64,000 bases of DNA, taken from Leifsonia sp. ku-ls (GTDB taxonomy: Bacteria > Actinomycetota > Actinomycetes > Actinomycetales > Microbacteriaceae). The position numbers and the translations under genes were made by a program. Below, in pieces: positions 50,868-63,102 of this stretch. Where the stretch lies: NCBI GenBank assembly GCA_003367665.1, contig QKXI01000002.1, positions 124,001-188,000 on the forward strand, given 5' to 3'. Below the pieces are notes generated by a model. It made no database searches, had not been told where the DNA came from, and saw only the letters and a list, made by a program, of their open reading frames with translations. The first letter of the stretch is position 1; each line of letters begins with the position of its first letter.

Positions 50868-51857
50868 ATGGGGATTCTGGGCACCGGAATCGAAGAGGGC
50901 CTGCTGCTCAAGCCCGTGACGTACCAGTGGGCGATGGACCTGTACGACCAGGCCGTGGCCAACACGTGGTTCCCGAACGAGATCCAGCTCGGTGAGGACA
51001 TCGCCGACTTCAAGCGGATGACGGACGAGGAGCGCCACGCCGTCACCTTCCTGATGAGCTACTTCAACCCGAACGAGCTGCTGGTCAACAAGGCGCTGGC
51101 CTTCGGCGTCTACCCCTACATCAACGCGGCGGAGGCGCACCTCTACCTCGCCAAGCAGATGTGGGAGGAGGCGAACCACTGCATGTCGTTCGAGTACGTC
51201 CTCGAGACGTTCCCGATCGACCGCGAGCAGGCCTACAACTCCCACGTCGACGTGCCGTCGATGGCGAAGAAGGAGGAGTTCGAGGTCCGCTTCATCAAGC
51301 GGATGACCGAGCAGGCGCTCGACATCACGACGACCGAGGGCAAGCAGGACTTCATCCGCAACCTGGTGGCGTACAACGTCATCCTGGAGGGGATCTGGTT
51401 CTACTCGGGCTTCATGGTGGCGCTGTCGTTCCGCCAGCGGAACCTGCTGCGCAACTTCGGGTCGCTGATCGACTGGGTGGTGCGCGACGAGTCGCTGCAC
51501 CTCAAGTTCGGCATCAACCTCATCCTGACGGTGCTGGAGGAGAACCCCGACCTGCAGACGCCGGAGTTCGCGAACGAGATCCGTCAGATGATCCTCGACG
51601 CCGTCGAGATGGAGGAGCAGTACAACCGCGACCTCCTGCCGGGCGGCATCCTGGGCCTCAACGCCAACTACATCAACCAGTACGTGAAGTACCTGGCCGA
51701 CCGCCGTCTGGAGGAGCTGGGCTTCGAGGCCGAGTACAAGGTCTCCAACCCGGCCAAGTGGATGGCGACGGCCAACGACACGCTGGAGCTGGTGAACTTC
51801 TTCGAGTCCACCAACACCTCCTACGAGTCGAACGCCAAGGCGTCCACCGGACGCTGA
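50868..51857 (+). CDS. nrdB: Ribonucleoside-diphosphate reductase, beta subunit (class Ic-like)
   Basis: This 329-residue ferritin-like radical subunit has metal ligands readable as Glu70, Glu101, His104 (WEEANHCMSF), Glu174, Glu208 and His211 (RDESLH). The position of the E. coli radical Tyr122, four residues after His104, is Phe108, and the first ligand, Asp84 in E. coli, is Glu70 at the exact 31-residue spacing. Both changes mark class Ic enzymes such as Chlamydia R2, which use a Mn/Fe cofactor in place of a tyrosyl radical. ATG 50868 follows AGAGGAGAG. Confidence 0.93.
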   Translation: MGILGTGIEEGLLLKPVTYQWAMDLYDQAVANTWFPNEIQLGEDIADFKRMTDEERHAVTFLMSYFNPNELLVNKALAFGVYPYINAAEAHLYLAKQMWEEANHCMSFEYVLETFPIDREQAYNSHVDVPSMAKKEEFEVRFIKRMTEQALDITTTEGKQDFIRNLVAYNVILEGIWFYSGFMVALSFRQRNLLRNFGSLIDWVVRDESLHLKFGINLILTVLEENPDLQTPEFANEIRQMILDAVEMEEQYNRDLLPGGILGLNANYINQYVKYLADRRLEELGFEAEYKVSNPAKWMATANDTLELVNFFESTNTSYESNAKASTGR

Positions 51858-51858
51858 G

Positions 51859-52746
51859 ATGACCACGGAGACCTCTCCGCTCATCACCGCCGCCGCGCTG
51901 GATGTCGCTCTCGGGGCCGAGTCCCTGTGGAGCGGCGCCGGCCGGCGGCGTTCGGCGTGGCGCGTGCTCGACGTGCGCTGGAAGCTCGGCGGCCCTCCCG
52001 GACGGGAGGAGTTCGAGCGCGGCCACATCCCGGGCGCCGTCTACGTCGACCTCGACACCGAGCTCGCCGGCCACGGCGCACCCACCGACGGGCGCCACCC
52101 GCTGCCGAGCGAGCACGACTTCCAGGCGGCCGCGCGCCGCTGGGGGCTGAACGACGGCGACGCGGTCGTGGTCTACGACGACGCCGCCGGCACCTCCGCC
52201 GCGCGCGCCTGGTGGCTGCTGCGGCACGCGGGCGTGCGCGACGTGCGCGTCCTCGACGGCGGCATCGCCGCGTGGCGCGACGCCGGCCTGCCCCTCGCGA
52301 CCGGGCCGGCGCCGGCGCCCGTCCCCGGCACCCTCACCGTGCGCTTCGGCGACCTGCCGACCCTCGACGCGGACGCCGTGGCCGCGTTGGCGGCCGACCC
52401 CGACGCCGTCCTGCTCGACGCGCGCGCCGGCGAGCGGTTCCGCGGCGAGGTCGAGCCGGTCGATCCGCGTCCCGGCCACATCCCGGGCGCTGTGAGCGCG
52501 CCGACGACGGACAATGTCGACGGGGCCGGCCGGATTCGCCCCGCGGCCGACCTGCGGTCGCGCTTCTCCGCCCTGGGCGTTCGCCCCGACACACCCGTGG
52601 GCGTCTACTGCGGCTCCGGTGTGACCGCGGCCCACGAGGCGCTCGCGATGGTCGTCGCCGGCCTGCCGATGCCGGCGCTCTATGCGGGCTCGTACTCCGC
52701 GTGGTCGAACGACCCGGAGCGGGCCGTCGCCACCGGCAACCGATAG
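51859..52746 (+). CDS. Two-domain sulfurtransferase (rhodanese)
   Basis: This 295-residue tandem rhodanese has an inactive N-terminal domain (LDVRWKLGGPPGREEFERGH, IPGAVYVDLDTELAGHG) and a catalytic C-terminal domain with active-site loop CGSGVTAA and PGHIPGAV. The sequence is of the thiosulfate/3-mercaptopyruvate sulfurtransferase group. It follows nrdB by one base and is probably co-transcribed with it. The functional link is unclear; sulfur transfer to iron or thiol systems is possible. Confidence 0.9.
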   Translation: MTTETSPLITAAALDVALGAESLWSGAGRRRSAWRVLDVRWKLGGPPGREEFERGHIPGAVYVDLDTELAGHGAPTDGRHPLPSEHDFQAAARRWGLNDGDAVVVYDDAAGTSAARAWWLLRHAGVRDVRVLDGGIAAWRDAGLPLATGPAPAPVPGTLTVRFGDLPTLDADAVAALAADPDAVLLDARAGERFRGEVEPVDPRPGHIPGAVSAPTTDNVDGAGRIRPAADLRSRFSALGVRPDTPVGVYCGSGVTAAHEALAMVVAGLPMPALYAGSYSAWSNDPERAVATGNR

Positions 52747-52979
52747 CGAACCGAGACCCGTGCGGCTCCCGCCGCCGACGGGGTCCCGTTCCGTGGCCGA
52801 AGAGACCGCAAACGGTGGATTTCGGCGTCCAGGCGGCCGAAATCTTCCGGAAACCTCCGCGAAAAACGCTGTTCCCTGCGCGAATTAGTGTTGAGGCGCG
52901 GCCCCGCCGCTGGGGTATCCTCCCCTTACCCTTGCTATACGCAGACCATTCCTGCACCAGGAAGAAGGACAACGACAAC

Positions 52980-53876
52980 ATGCGCATCCGAACCGCGGCC
53001 CCCATCGCCGCAGTCGCCGCCGTTGCAGCGCTCGCGCTCACCGGTTGTGTCGACAATTCCACCCCGTCCTCCGGCTCAACGTCGAGCGCGGCGGACGTGA
53101 AGAAGGACGACTCGCTCGCCAAGCAGCTCCCGCAGAGCATCAAGGACTCGGGCAAGATCGTCGTCGGCATGGACAACACCTACCCGCCGAACGAGTTCAA
53201 GGACGACAACCAGCAGCCCGTCGGCTGGGAGGTCGACCTCGCCAACGCCATCGCGGCCAAACTGGGCGTGAAGACGAGCTTCGCCATCGCGAAGTTCGAC
53301 AACATCATCCCGAGCATCACCGGCGGCAAGGACGACTACGGCATGTCGTCCTTCACCGACACCACCGAGCGCGAGCAGCAGGTCGACTTCGTCAACTACT
53401 ACTCGGCCGGCATCCTGTGGGCTGCCCAGAAGGGCAAGAACATCGACCCGGACAACGCGTGCGGTCTGAAGGTCGCCGTCCAGTCGACCACCTATGAGGA
53501 CACCGACGAGGTTCCGGCCAAGTCCAAGAAGTGCACGGATGAGGGCAAGCCCGCCATCCAGGCGCTGCGCTACGACACCCAGGACGACGCGACCAACGCG
53601 GTCATCCTCGGCAAGGCGGACGCCCTCAGCGCCGACTCGCCTGTGACCCTGTACGCGATCTCGAAGTCGAACGGCAAGCTGGAAGCCGCCGGCAAGACCT
53701 TCGACCAGGCGCCCTACGGCCTCCCGGTCAAGAAGGGCTCCGAGCTCGGCCCGCTGCTGCAGAAGACGGTCCAGGCGCTGATCGACGACGGCACCTACAA
53801 GAAGATCCTCGAGAAGTGGCACGTCGCCGACGGCGCGGTCGAGAAGGCCGACTTCAACGCCGCCTCGAAGGGCTGA
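52980..53876 (+). CDS. Amino acid ABC transporter substrate-binding lipoprotein
   Basis: The 298-residue solute-binding protein has a lipobox ALALTGC with Cys23 and a family 3 SBP fold: [60 protein letters not shown] and [18 protein letters not shown]. It should bind a polar or charged amino acid outside the membrane. The upstream gap of 233 bases contains a TATAC-type -10 candidate at 52936-52940. First gene of the importer operon. Confidence 0.92.
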   Translation: MRIRTAAPIAAVAAVAALALTGCVDNSTPSSGSTSSAADVKKDDSLAKQLPQSIKDSGKIVVGMDNTYPPNEFKDDNQQPVGWEVDLANAIAAKLGVKTSFAIAKFDNIIPSITGGKDDYGMSSFTDTTEREQQVDFVNYYSAGILWAAQKGKNIDPDNACGLKVAVQSTTYEDTDEVPAKSKKCTDEGKPAIQALRYDTQDDATNAVILGKADALSADSPVTLYAISKSNGKLEAAGKTFDQAPYGLPVKKGSELGPLLQKTVQALIDDGTYKKILEKWHVADGAVEKADFNAASKG

Positions 53877-53881
53877 CCTTC

Positions 53882-54865
53882 ATGTCGCAGAGCAACACCG
53901 CCCGGCCGGCGACGGGATCCGTCCCGTCGCCGGCGGGCTCCCGCTCCGAGCCGATCAAGGCGATCAAGCTCAAGCACCCGTGGCGGATCGTCTTCGCCGT
54001 CATCCTGATCCTGCTGCTGGTGTGGTTCATCGTCGACGCCGCCCAGCGCTCCGCGTACGGCTGGCAGTACGTCGGCAAGTACGTCTTCGACAAGCGCATC
54101 AGCGCCGCTGCGCTCGTGACCCTCGAACTCACCGTCTTCTCGATGATCATCGGCGTCATCCTGGGCCTCATCCTGGCGGTGATGCGCCAGTCGCCGAACC
54201 CCGTCGTGAAGTCGGTCGCGTGGGTGTACCTGTGGATCTTCCGCGGGACCCCGGTCTACGTGCAGCTGGTCTTCTGGGGCCTGTTCTCGCTGATCTACCC
54301 GCACATCTTCCTCGGCGTGCCGTGGACGAACATCGGGGTGGACCTCAACCTCGGGTTCATGCAGAACGCGTTCATCATCGCCATCGTCGGCCTCGCCCTC
54401 AACGAGGCCGCCTATATGGCGGAGATCGTTCGTGCCGGCCTGCTCTCGGTCGACAAGGGCCAGGAGGAGGCGGCCACCGCGCTCGGCATGTCCTGGGGCC
54501 AGACCATGCGTCGTATCGTCATCCCGCAGGCCATGCGCGTGATCATTCCGCCGACCGGCAACGAGGTCATCTCGATGCTGAAGACCACGTCGCTGGTCGC
54601 GGCGATCCCGCTCACCACCGACCTGTACGGCGTCGCGCGCGACATCTCGGCGGTGACGTACACGCCCATCCCGCTGCTGATCGTGGCGTCGCTCTGGTAC
54701 CTGCTCTTCACGTCCATCCTCATGGTCGGGCAGTACTTCCTGGAGAAGCGCTTCTCCCGCGGCGTGAACGCACGGCGGCCCGACCGCAACGACCCCGCCC
54801 TCGCGACCGGCGCCCTGCCGGCCGCGGGCGCGCCCGACGGAAACGACCTCGGAGGCAAGGGATGA
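53882..54865 (+). CDS. Amino acid ABC transporter permease
   Basis: This 327-residue HisMQ-type permease has an N-terminal extension of about 30 residues, five to six helices, and the ABC-interaction EAA motif in [20 protein letters not shown] and [36 protein letters not shown] is typical of polar amino acid permeases. It lies five bases after the binding protein gene, and its stop overlaps the ATPase start as ATGA. Confidence 0.93.
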   Translation: MSQSNTARPATGSVPSPAGSRSEPIKAIKLKHPWRIVFAVILILLLVWFIVDAAQRSAYGWQYVGKYVFDKRISAAALVTLELTVFSMIIGVILGLILAVMRQSPNPVVKSVAWVYLWIFRGTPVYVQLVFWGLFSLIYPHIFLGVPWTNIGVDLNLGFMQNAFIIAIVGLALNEAAYMAEIVRAGLLSVDKGQEEAATALGMSWGQTMRRIVIPQAMRVIIPPTGNEVISMLKTTSLVAAIPLTTDLYGVARDISAVTYTPIPLLIVASLWYLLFTSILMVGQYFLEKRFSRGVNARRPDRNDPALATGALPAAGAPDGNDLGGKG

Positions 54866-55638
54866 CCGACACGACGACCGCACCCATGGTGCTGGCGGAG
54901 GGCGTCTCGAAGAGCTTCGGCTCCAACGAGGTGCTCAAGAGCATCGACCTGAAGGTGAACCAGGGCGAGGTGCTGTGCATCATCGGTCCGTCGGGCTCCG
55001 GCAAGTCGACGTTCCTGCGCTGCATCAACCACCTGGAGCGGGTGGACGCCGGCCGGCTCTCGGTCGACGGCGAGATCGTCGGCTACCGCCAGCACGGCGA
55101 CAAGCTGTACGAGCTCAAGCCGAAGGAGGCCGCCCGACAGCGCCGCGAGATCGGGATGGTGTTCCAGCGGTTCAACCTGTTCCCGCACATGACGGCGCTG
55201 GAGAACATCATCGAGGCGCCCATGCGCGTCAAAGGCATCTCGAAGGTGAAGGCGGTGGAGCGGGCGAACGAGCTCCTCGCCCGCGTCGGCCTGTCCGACA
55301 AGGGCGACCACTACCCGTCGCAGCTCTCCGGCGGCCAGCAGCAGCGCGTCGCGATCGCCCGGGCGCTCGCGATGGACCCCAAGCTGATGCTGTTCGACGA
55401 GCCGACGTCGGCACTCGACCCGGAACTCGTCGGCGAGGTGCTCGACGTGATGAAGGGCCTGGCGGCCAGCGGCATGACCATGGTGGTCGTGACGCACGAG
55501 ATGGGCTTCGCCCGTGAGGTGGCCGACGAGCTGGTCTTCATGGACGGCGGCGTCGTCGTCGAGTCCGGCGACCCGCGCGAGGTGCTCAGCAACCCGCAGC
55601 ACCAGCGGACGCAGGCCTTCCTGTCGAAGGTGCTCTAG
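54862..55638 (+). CDS. Amino acid ABC transporter ATP-binding protein
   Basis: The 258-residue ATPase has Walker [10 protein letters not shown] at residues 42-50, the Q loop in [17 protein letters not shown], the signature [19 protein letters not shown], and Walker [15 protein letters not shown] with the switch His in [15 protein letters not shown]. It closely follows the GlnQ/HisP type and powers the importer formed by the two preceding genes. Confidence 0.94.
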   Translation: MTDTTTAPMVLAEGVSKSFGSNEVLKSIDLKVNQGEVLCIIGPSGSGKSTFLRCINHLERVDAGRLSVDGEIVGYRQHGDKLYELKPKEAARQRREIGMVFQRFNLFPHMTALENIIEAPMRVKGISKVKAVERANELLARVGLSDKGDHYPSQLSGGQQQRVAIARALAMDPKLMLFDEPTSALDPELVGEVLDVMKGLAASGMTMVVVTHEMGFAREVADELVFMDGGVVVESGDPREVLSNPQHQRTQAFLSKVL

Positions 55639-55691
55639 CCGCCGCAGACGAACACGGTGAGCGGGCGTCTCCGGTCTGACAGAATCGTCGG

Positions 55692-56474
55692 ATGGACATC
55701 GACGCCCGCTCCGCCCGTCCCGTCGTCTTCGTGACCGGCGCCAGCCGGCCGGGCACGATCGGCGCGGCCATCGCCCGCAACCAGGCCTCGATGGGCTTCG
55801 ACGTCGCCTTCGGGTACTGGGACGGCTACGACGCCGACATGCCGTGGGGCGCGGATCCCGCGCAGCACGAGGCGCTCGCGGAGGAACTGCGTTCGCTCGG
55901 CGCCCGCGCGCTTCCCGTGCCCGTCGACCTCGCCGATCCGGAGGCGCCGGCCGCGGCGATCGCGCGCGTCCGGGAGGAGCTCGGGCCGGTGCTGGCGCTC
56001 GTGGCGAGCCATGGGCACTCGGTCGACAGCGGCGTCCTGGACACCAGCGTGGAGGCGTTCGACCGGCACTTCGCGGTCAACACGCGCGGCACCTGGCTGC
56101 TGATCAAGGCGTTCGCCGAGCAGTTCGAGCCCGGGCTCGCGGGGCTCGGACGCATCGTCGCGCTGACCAGCGACCACACCGCGCACAACCTGCCGTACGG
56201 TGCGAGCAAGGGCGCCCTCGACCGCATCGTCATGGCCGCCGCCGTCGAGCTGGCGCACCTCGGCATCACCGCGAACCTGGTCAACCCGGGCCCGATCGAC
56301 ACCGGCTGGATGACGCCCGAGCTGGCCGAGGCCCTCGCTGCGGAGACCGCCCTCGGCCGCCTCGGCCGCCCGCAGGACACCGCCGACCTCGTCGCCTTCC
56401 TGCTCTCGGTCAGCGGCGGCTGGGTCACCGGCCAGCTCCTCCACTCCAACGGCGGCTTCCACCTCCCCGTCTGA
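55692..56474 (+). CDS. Short-chain dehydrogenase/reductase
   Basis: This 260-residue SDR has the cofactor motif VFVTGASRPGTIGAAIARNQ (TGxxxxGIG variant with an extra residue), NTRGTWLLIKAF, the catalytic region IVALTSDHTAHNLPYGASKG with Ser and YxxxK, and NLVNPGPIDTGWM. It resembles 3-oxoacyl-ACP reductase-like SDRs. Substrate unknown. CAGAAT six bases before ATG 55692 suggests leaderless transcription. Confidence 0.87.
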   Translation: MDIDARSARPVVFVTGASRPGTIGAAIARNQASMGFDVAFGYWDGYDADMPWGADPAQHEALAEELRSLGARALPVPVDLADPEAPAAAIARVREELGPVLALVASHGHSVDSGVLDTSVEAFDRHFAVNTRGTWLLIKAFAEQFEPGLAGLGRIVALTSDHTAHNLPYGASKGALDRIVMAAAVELAHLGITANLVNPGPIDTGWMTPELAEALAAETALGRLGRPQDTADLVAFLLSVSGGWVTGQLLHSNGGFHLPV

Positions 56475-56481
56475 CCCACCA

Positions 56482-56540
56482 TCGATTCCTCGATTAATCC
56501 GCGTTTGGGCGCCCACGACCCGGATTTATCGAGGAAGCGA
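56482..56540. terminator. Bidirectional hairpin between convergent SDR and hrpA genes
   Basis: The left arm TCGATTCCTCGATTAATCCG pairs with the right arm CGGATTTATCGAGGAAGCGA with two mismatches over 20 bases around an 18-base loop. The element fills exactly the gap between the two convergent genes. It should work as a two-way terminator. Confidence 0.7.
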
Positions 56541-59500
56541 TTATGAGGGGGTGAGGAGTTTGCGGAGGCGGGGGAGGGAGGCGGTCTCGGCGGTGCCGAG
56601 GGACTGGGCGAAGAGGGAGACGCGGAACTCCTCCAGCATCCAGCGCGCGTGCACGAGGGCGGGCGGCGAGCCGGGCGCGGGCGGGATGCGGCCGCCGGCG
56701 TCGGTGTAGAGGGCGACCGCGGTCTCCACCTGGGTCTGCCAGGCGCGGTCGCGGCCCGGGTTCGTCGGCAGCGCCTGCATCCGCTGCGTGATGCCGGTGA
56801 GGTAGCGGGGGAGGTGGCGCAGCTGCTCCAGCCCGGTCGGGGAGACGAAGCCCGGGTACACCAGCCCCGCGAGCTGGCCCTTCGCGTCGTTGAGTGCCGG
56901 CAGGTAGGTCAGCGCCGTCACGGCCGAGATCGCCTTCTCGGCGGCCCGGGCGGCGGTGAGGATGCGCGTGACGAGCGCGACCGTCTCGAACATCGCGTCC
57001 ATCACGATGCCCGAGACCCGGTCGCGTACGGCCTCGAACTCGGCGCGCATGAAGACCTGGCCGTCCGGCTTCATCCGATACAGCACCGAGTCGACCACGG
57101 CGAGCAGGCAGTCGTCGAACAGCGCCTTCGTGTTCGGGTACGGGCTGGCCGCGAGGGTCAGCTTCTCGTTCGAGGTCAGGTGCTGCTGCACATAGGCGAC
57201 GGGCGACGGGATGCTGGCGAGCAGCAGCCGCCGCACCCCGCCGGGCATCGCGCGCGCCTGCTCGGCGGGTGTGCCCATCAGGCGGATGCTCACCGAGTCG
57301 CCGTCGTCGACCAGCGCCGGGTAGGCGCGGATGACGTTCTTGGTGCCGCCCGGCCCGGTGTGCGTCGAGTCGACGAATCGCGGAAGCTCGTCGAAGTTCC
57401 AGGTGGTGAGGCCCGCGCGCTCGATCGCGTTGGGCGTGCGCGCCTCCGCCACCTTCGCGACCGAGTCGCGGGCGCGTGACCGCAGCCGGTCCTGCAGAGC
57501 CGCCAGGTCTTTGCCGGACGCGAGCGGCCGGCCCCGCTCGCCGATCACCTGGAACGTGGGCCGCAGGTGCGGCGGCAGCCGGTCGAGGTCGAAGTCGCTC
57601 CCGCTCACGCGCGAACCGGTGAGCCGCGAGATGGTCGCCGCGAGGGTGTCCGCCAGTGTTCCGGCCGGACGCTCGCCCTCGTGGGCGCGCATCCCCGCGG
57701 TGCCCGCGAGCTCGCCGAGCAGCCGCTGCGCCCAGTCGGCGGCGGGCACGACCTGGCGCCGGATCGCCTTCGGCAGCGACTTGATCATCGCCGTCACCAG
57801 CTCGTGGCGAAGGCCGGGGACCTGCCAGTCGAAGCCGTCGGGCAGGAGACCGGCGAGCAGCGGGAGCGGCACCTGGACGGTCACGCCGTCGTCCTCCGCG
57901 CCCGGCTCGAACCGGTAGCGCAGTGTCAGCCGCTGGTCGCCCTGCCGCCACACCGGCGGGAAGGCCTCCTCGTCGACGTCCGCCGCGTCTTGGTCGAGCA
58001 GCGCCTCGGGCGTCATGGTGAGGAGGTCGGGGGTCTCCTGCCGTGCCTTCTTCCACCAGCCTTCGAAGGAGCGCGTCGACACCACGTCTGCCGGGATGCG
58101 CTTGTCGTAGAACTCGAAGACGGCCTCGTCGTCGTTCAGGATGTCGCGGCGGCGCGTCCGCTCCTCCAGCTCGCGCAGCTCGGCCCGCAGCTTCCGGTTG
58201 GCGCGGTCGAACGCCTGATGCGAATCCCACTCCCCGTCGACGAGCGCATGCCGGATGAAGAGCTCGCGGGACAGCTCCGCGTCGACCCGGGCGTACTGCA
58301 CGCGCCGGCGCGGGATGATCGGCACGCCGAACAGCGTGACCCGCTCGTAGGCGACGACCGCGCCCTGGTTCTTCTCCCAGTGCGGCTCGCTGTACTGCCG
58401 CTTGCACAGGTCGCCCGCGATCGGCTCGGCCCAGGCCGGATCGATGGCCGCGTTCATCCGCGCGAAGAGCCGGGAGGTCTCCACCAGCTCGGCGCTCATC
58501 ACGGCGTTCGGCTGCTTCTTGGCCAGGGTCGAGCCGGGGAAGATCACGAACCGGGTCTGCCGCGCGCCGAGGTACTCGGCCTGACGGGAGCGCGGGCCGG
58601 CCTTCGCGGAGGCGCCGCCGCGCGGGTTCGACCCGGTGTCGCGGGCGTCCTTGAGCCCGATGTGCGAGAGCAGGCCCGCGAGCAGCGACTTGTGGATGCC
58701 GTCCGGGTTCACCGATGGCTCGCCGATCGTCAGGCCCAGCGGCTTGGCGAGCTGCCGCAGCTGGCGGTAGACGTCCTGCCACTCCCGCACCCGGAGGAAG
58801 TTGAGGTACTCGGCCTTGCACAGCCGCCGGAAGGCGCTCGACGAGAGCTCGCGCTGCTGCTCCTCCAGGTAGTTCCAGAGGTTCAGCAGGGTGAGGAAGT
58901 CGCTCGTCGGGTCGGCGAACCGGGCGTGCTTCTCGTCGGCGCTGCCGCGCTTCTCGACCGGACGCTCGCGCGGGTCCTGGATGGTGAGGCCCGCGACGAT
59001 CGCCATGACCTCGCGCGAGGTGTTGTGCCGCTTCGACTCGACCACCATGCGGGCGAATCGCGGGTCGATCGGCAGCTGGGCCAGCTGGCGGCCGACGGGG
59101 GTGAGTCTGTATTCGCCTCGTCCTGCTACGCGACTCGCGGAGTCTTCCGCGGCATTCTGGCTGCCGCCCTTCGCAACGCTCCGCGTTGCGCCTTTGCCCG
59201 TGGTGATCGCGCCTAGCTCTGTGAGCAGGTCGAGGCCGTCCTTGATGCCGCGCGAGTCCGGCGGCGTGAGGAACGGGAACGCGGCGATGTCGCCCAGCCC
59301 GAGCGAGATCATCTGCAGGATGACCGCCGCCAGGTTGGTGCGAAGGATCTCCGGCTCGGTGAACTCCGGACGCTTGGCGAAGTCCTCCTCGGAGTACAGC
59401 CGGATGGCGATGCCGTCGCTGGTGCGCCCCGAGCGGCCGGAGCGCTGGTTGGCGCTGGCCTGCGAGATCGCCTCGATGGGGAGCCGCTGCACCTTGGCGC

Positions 59501-60500
59501 GCGTGCTGTAGCGGCTGATGCGGGCCGTGCCGGCATCCACGACGTACTTGATGCCGGGGACCGTGAGGCTTGTCTCGGCGACATTGGTGGCGAGCACCAC
59601 GCGGCGGCGGATGCCCGGCGTCGTCGAGCGCTGGAACACGCGATGCTGCTCGGCCTCCGACAGCCGCCCGTAGAGCGGGAGGACCTCGGTGCCGGGCAGG
59701 TTGCGGCCGCGGATCGCGTCGGCGGCGTCCCGGATCTCGTTCTCTCCGGAGAGGAAGACCAGCACGTCGCCGGGCGCCTCCCTGGCGAGCTCGTCGAGCG
59801 CGTCGTTGATGCCCTGCAGGTAGTCGCGGTCGGCGGTGGGGACCGGGTCCGGGTCGTCGTCGTCCTCCTCCTCCAGCGCCTCGGCGACGAGTGGACGGTA
59901 GCGGAGCTCGACGGGGTAGGTGCGGCCGGAGACCTCGACGATCGGCGCCGGCGTGCCGTCGGCCGCGGCGAAGTGCGCGGCGAAGCTCTCCGGGTCGATG
60001 GTGGCGGAGGTGATGATCACCTTGAGGTCGGGACGCTTCGGGAGCAGCTGCTTGAGGTAGCCGAGCAGGAAGTCGATGTTGAGGCTGCGTTCGTGCGCCT
60101 CGTCGATGATGATCGTGTCGTAGGCCCGCAGCATCCGATCGCGCCGCAGCTCGTTCAGGAGGATGCCGTCGGTCATCAGCTTGATGCGCGTCTGCTTCGA
60201 GACCCGGTCGGTGAACCGCACCTGGTAGCCGACGAGCTCGCCGACCTGCTGCCCGAGCTCCTCGGCGATGCGTTCCGCGATCGTGCGCGCCGCGAGCCTG
60301 CGGGGCTGCGTGTGGCCGATGCTCTCCCGGCCGAGCTCCAGCGCGATCTTCGGCAGCTGGGTGGTCTTGCCCGACCCCGTGGCGCCCGCGACGATGACCA
60401 CCTGGTTGTCGCGGATGGCGCGCGCGATGTCGTCCCGCTTGCGGCTGACGGGCAGCTCGGGCGGGAAGGTGATGCGGGGGAGGGTGTCGGCGGAGGACAT
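56541..60500 (-). CDS. hrpA: ATP-dependent RNA helicase HrpA
   Basis: The 1319-residue DEAH helicase has Walker A VIVAGATGSGKTTQLPK near residue 36, DEAH in IIIDEAHERSLNIDFLLGYL, SAT in VIITSATIDPESFAAHF, and the later QRSGRSGRTSDGI. The ratchet/OB region and the long C-terminal HrpA extension follow, so it is of full length for the family. HrpA acts on RNA in ribosome quality control. Near residue 430-460 an insertion of about 28 residues (GKGATRSVAKGGSQNAAEDS) sits between LGAITT and the conserved YRLTPVGRQLAQLP. The start at 60500 has GGAGGG eight bases upstream. Confidence 0.92.
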   Translation of the reverse strand: MSSADTLPRITFPPELPVSRKRDDIARAIRDNQVVIVAGATGSGKTTQLPKIALELGRESIGHTQPRRLAARTIAERIAEELGQQVGELVGYQVRFTDRVSKQTRIKLMTDGILLNELRRDRMLRAYDTIIIDEAHERSLNIDFLLGYLKQLLPKRPDLKVIITSATIDPESFAAHFAAADGTPAPIVEVSGRTYPVELRYRPLVAEALEEEDDDDPDPVPTADRDYLQGINDALDELAREAPGDVLVFLSGENEIRDAADAIRGRNLPGTEVLPLYGRLSEAEQHRVFQRSTTPGIRRRVVLATNVAETSLTVPGIKYVVDAGTARISRYSTRAKVQRLPIEAISQASANQRSGRSGRTSDGIAIRLYSEEDFAKRPEFTEPEILRTNLAAVILQMISLGLGDIAAFPFLTPPDSRGIKDGLDLLTELGAITTGKGATRSVAKGGSQNAAEDSASRVAGRGEYRLTPVGRQLAQLPIDPRFARMVVESKRHNTSREVMAIVAGLTIQDPRERPVEKRGSADEKHARFADPTSDFLTLLNLWNYLEEQQRELSSSAFRRLCKAEYLNFLRVREWQDVYRQLRQLAKPLGLTIGEPSVNPDGIHKSLLAGLLSHIGLKDARDTGSNPRGGASAKAGPRSRQAEYLGARQTRFVIFPGSTLAKKQPNAVMSAELVETSRLFARMNAAIDPAWAEPIAGDLCKRQYSEPHWEKNQGAVVAYERVTLFGVPIIPRRRVQYARVDAELSRELFIRHALVDGEWDSHQAFDRANRKLRAELRELEERTRRRDILNDDEAVFEFYDKRIPADVVSTRSFEGWWKKARQETPDLLTMTPEALLDQDAADVDEEAFPPVWRQGDQRLTLRYRFEPGAEDDGVTVQVPLPLLAGLLPDGFDWQVPGLRHELVTAMIKSLPKAIRRQVVPAADWAQRLLGELAGTAGMRAHEGERPAGTLADTLAATISRLTGSRVSGSDFDLDRLPPHLRPTFQVIGERGRPLASGKDLAALQDRLRSRARDSVAKVAEARTPNAIERAGLTTWNFDELPRFVDSTHTGPGGTKNVIRAYPALVDDGDSVSIRLMGTPAEQARAMPGGVRRLLLASIPSPVAYVQQHLTSNEKLTLAASPYPNTKALFDDCLLAVVDSVLYRMKPDGQVFMRAEFEAVRDRVSGIVMDAMFETVALVTRILTAARAAEKAISAVTALTYLPALNDAKGQLAGLVYPGFVSPTGLEQLRHLPRYLTGITQRMQALPTNPGRDRAWQTQVETAVALYTDAGGRIPPAPGSPPALVHARWMLEEFRVSLFAQSLGTAETASLPRLRKLLTPS
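59132..59190. repeat. Cluster of short palindromes inserted in frame within hrpA
   Basis: Three palindromes lie in 59 bases: GACTC-GCG-GAGTC (59132-59144), GCGGCA...TGCCGC (59149-59167) and CGCAACGC-TCC-GCGTTGCG (59172-59190). They encode the extra segment in HrpA on the minus strand. Such structure is usual for intergenic repeats, not for coding sequence. Confidence 0.7.
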
Positions 60501-60605
60501 GAGCCCTCCAGTCTACCGTTCGGGGGCGTTGCCCTGCGGCCGCGGAGGACGTAGGTTCGGCTCAACCCGGATCGGTTCCGGCGTCGACGAGGACGAGGAG
60601 AACCC

Positions 60606-63030
<2,425 letters not shown>

Positions 63031-63102
63031 TCCCCGTCGTCGACTGATCCGTGGCCGGGAGGTGCGGCGCGCACTGTCGCCCCTCCCGGCTAGGCTCGTC
63101 GC

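Noticed and set aside
55692-56474. SDR taken as part of the amino acid importer operon
   Set aside because: It has its own leaderless-type promoter box and a 53-base gap after the ATPase gene; no functional link is evident.
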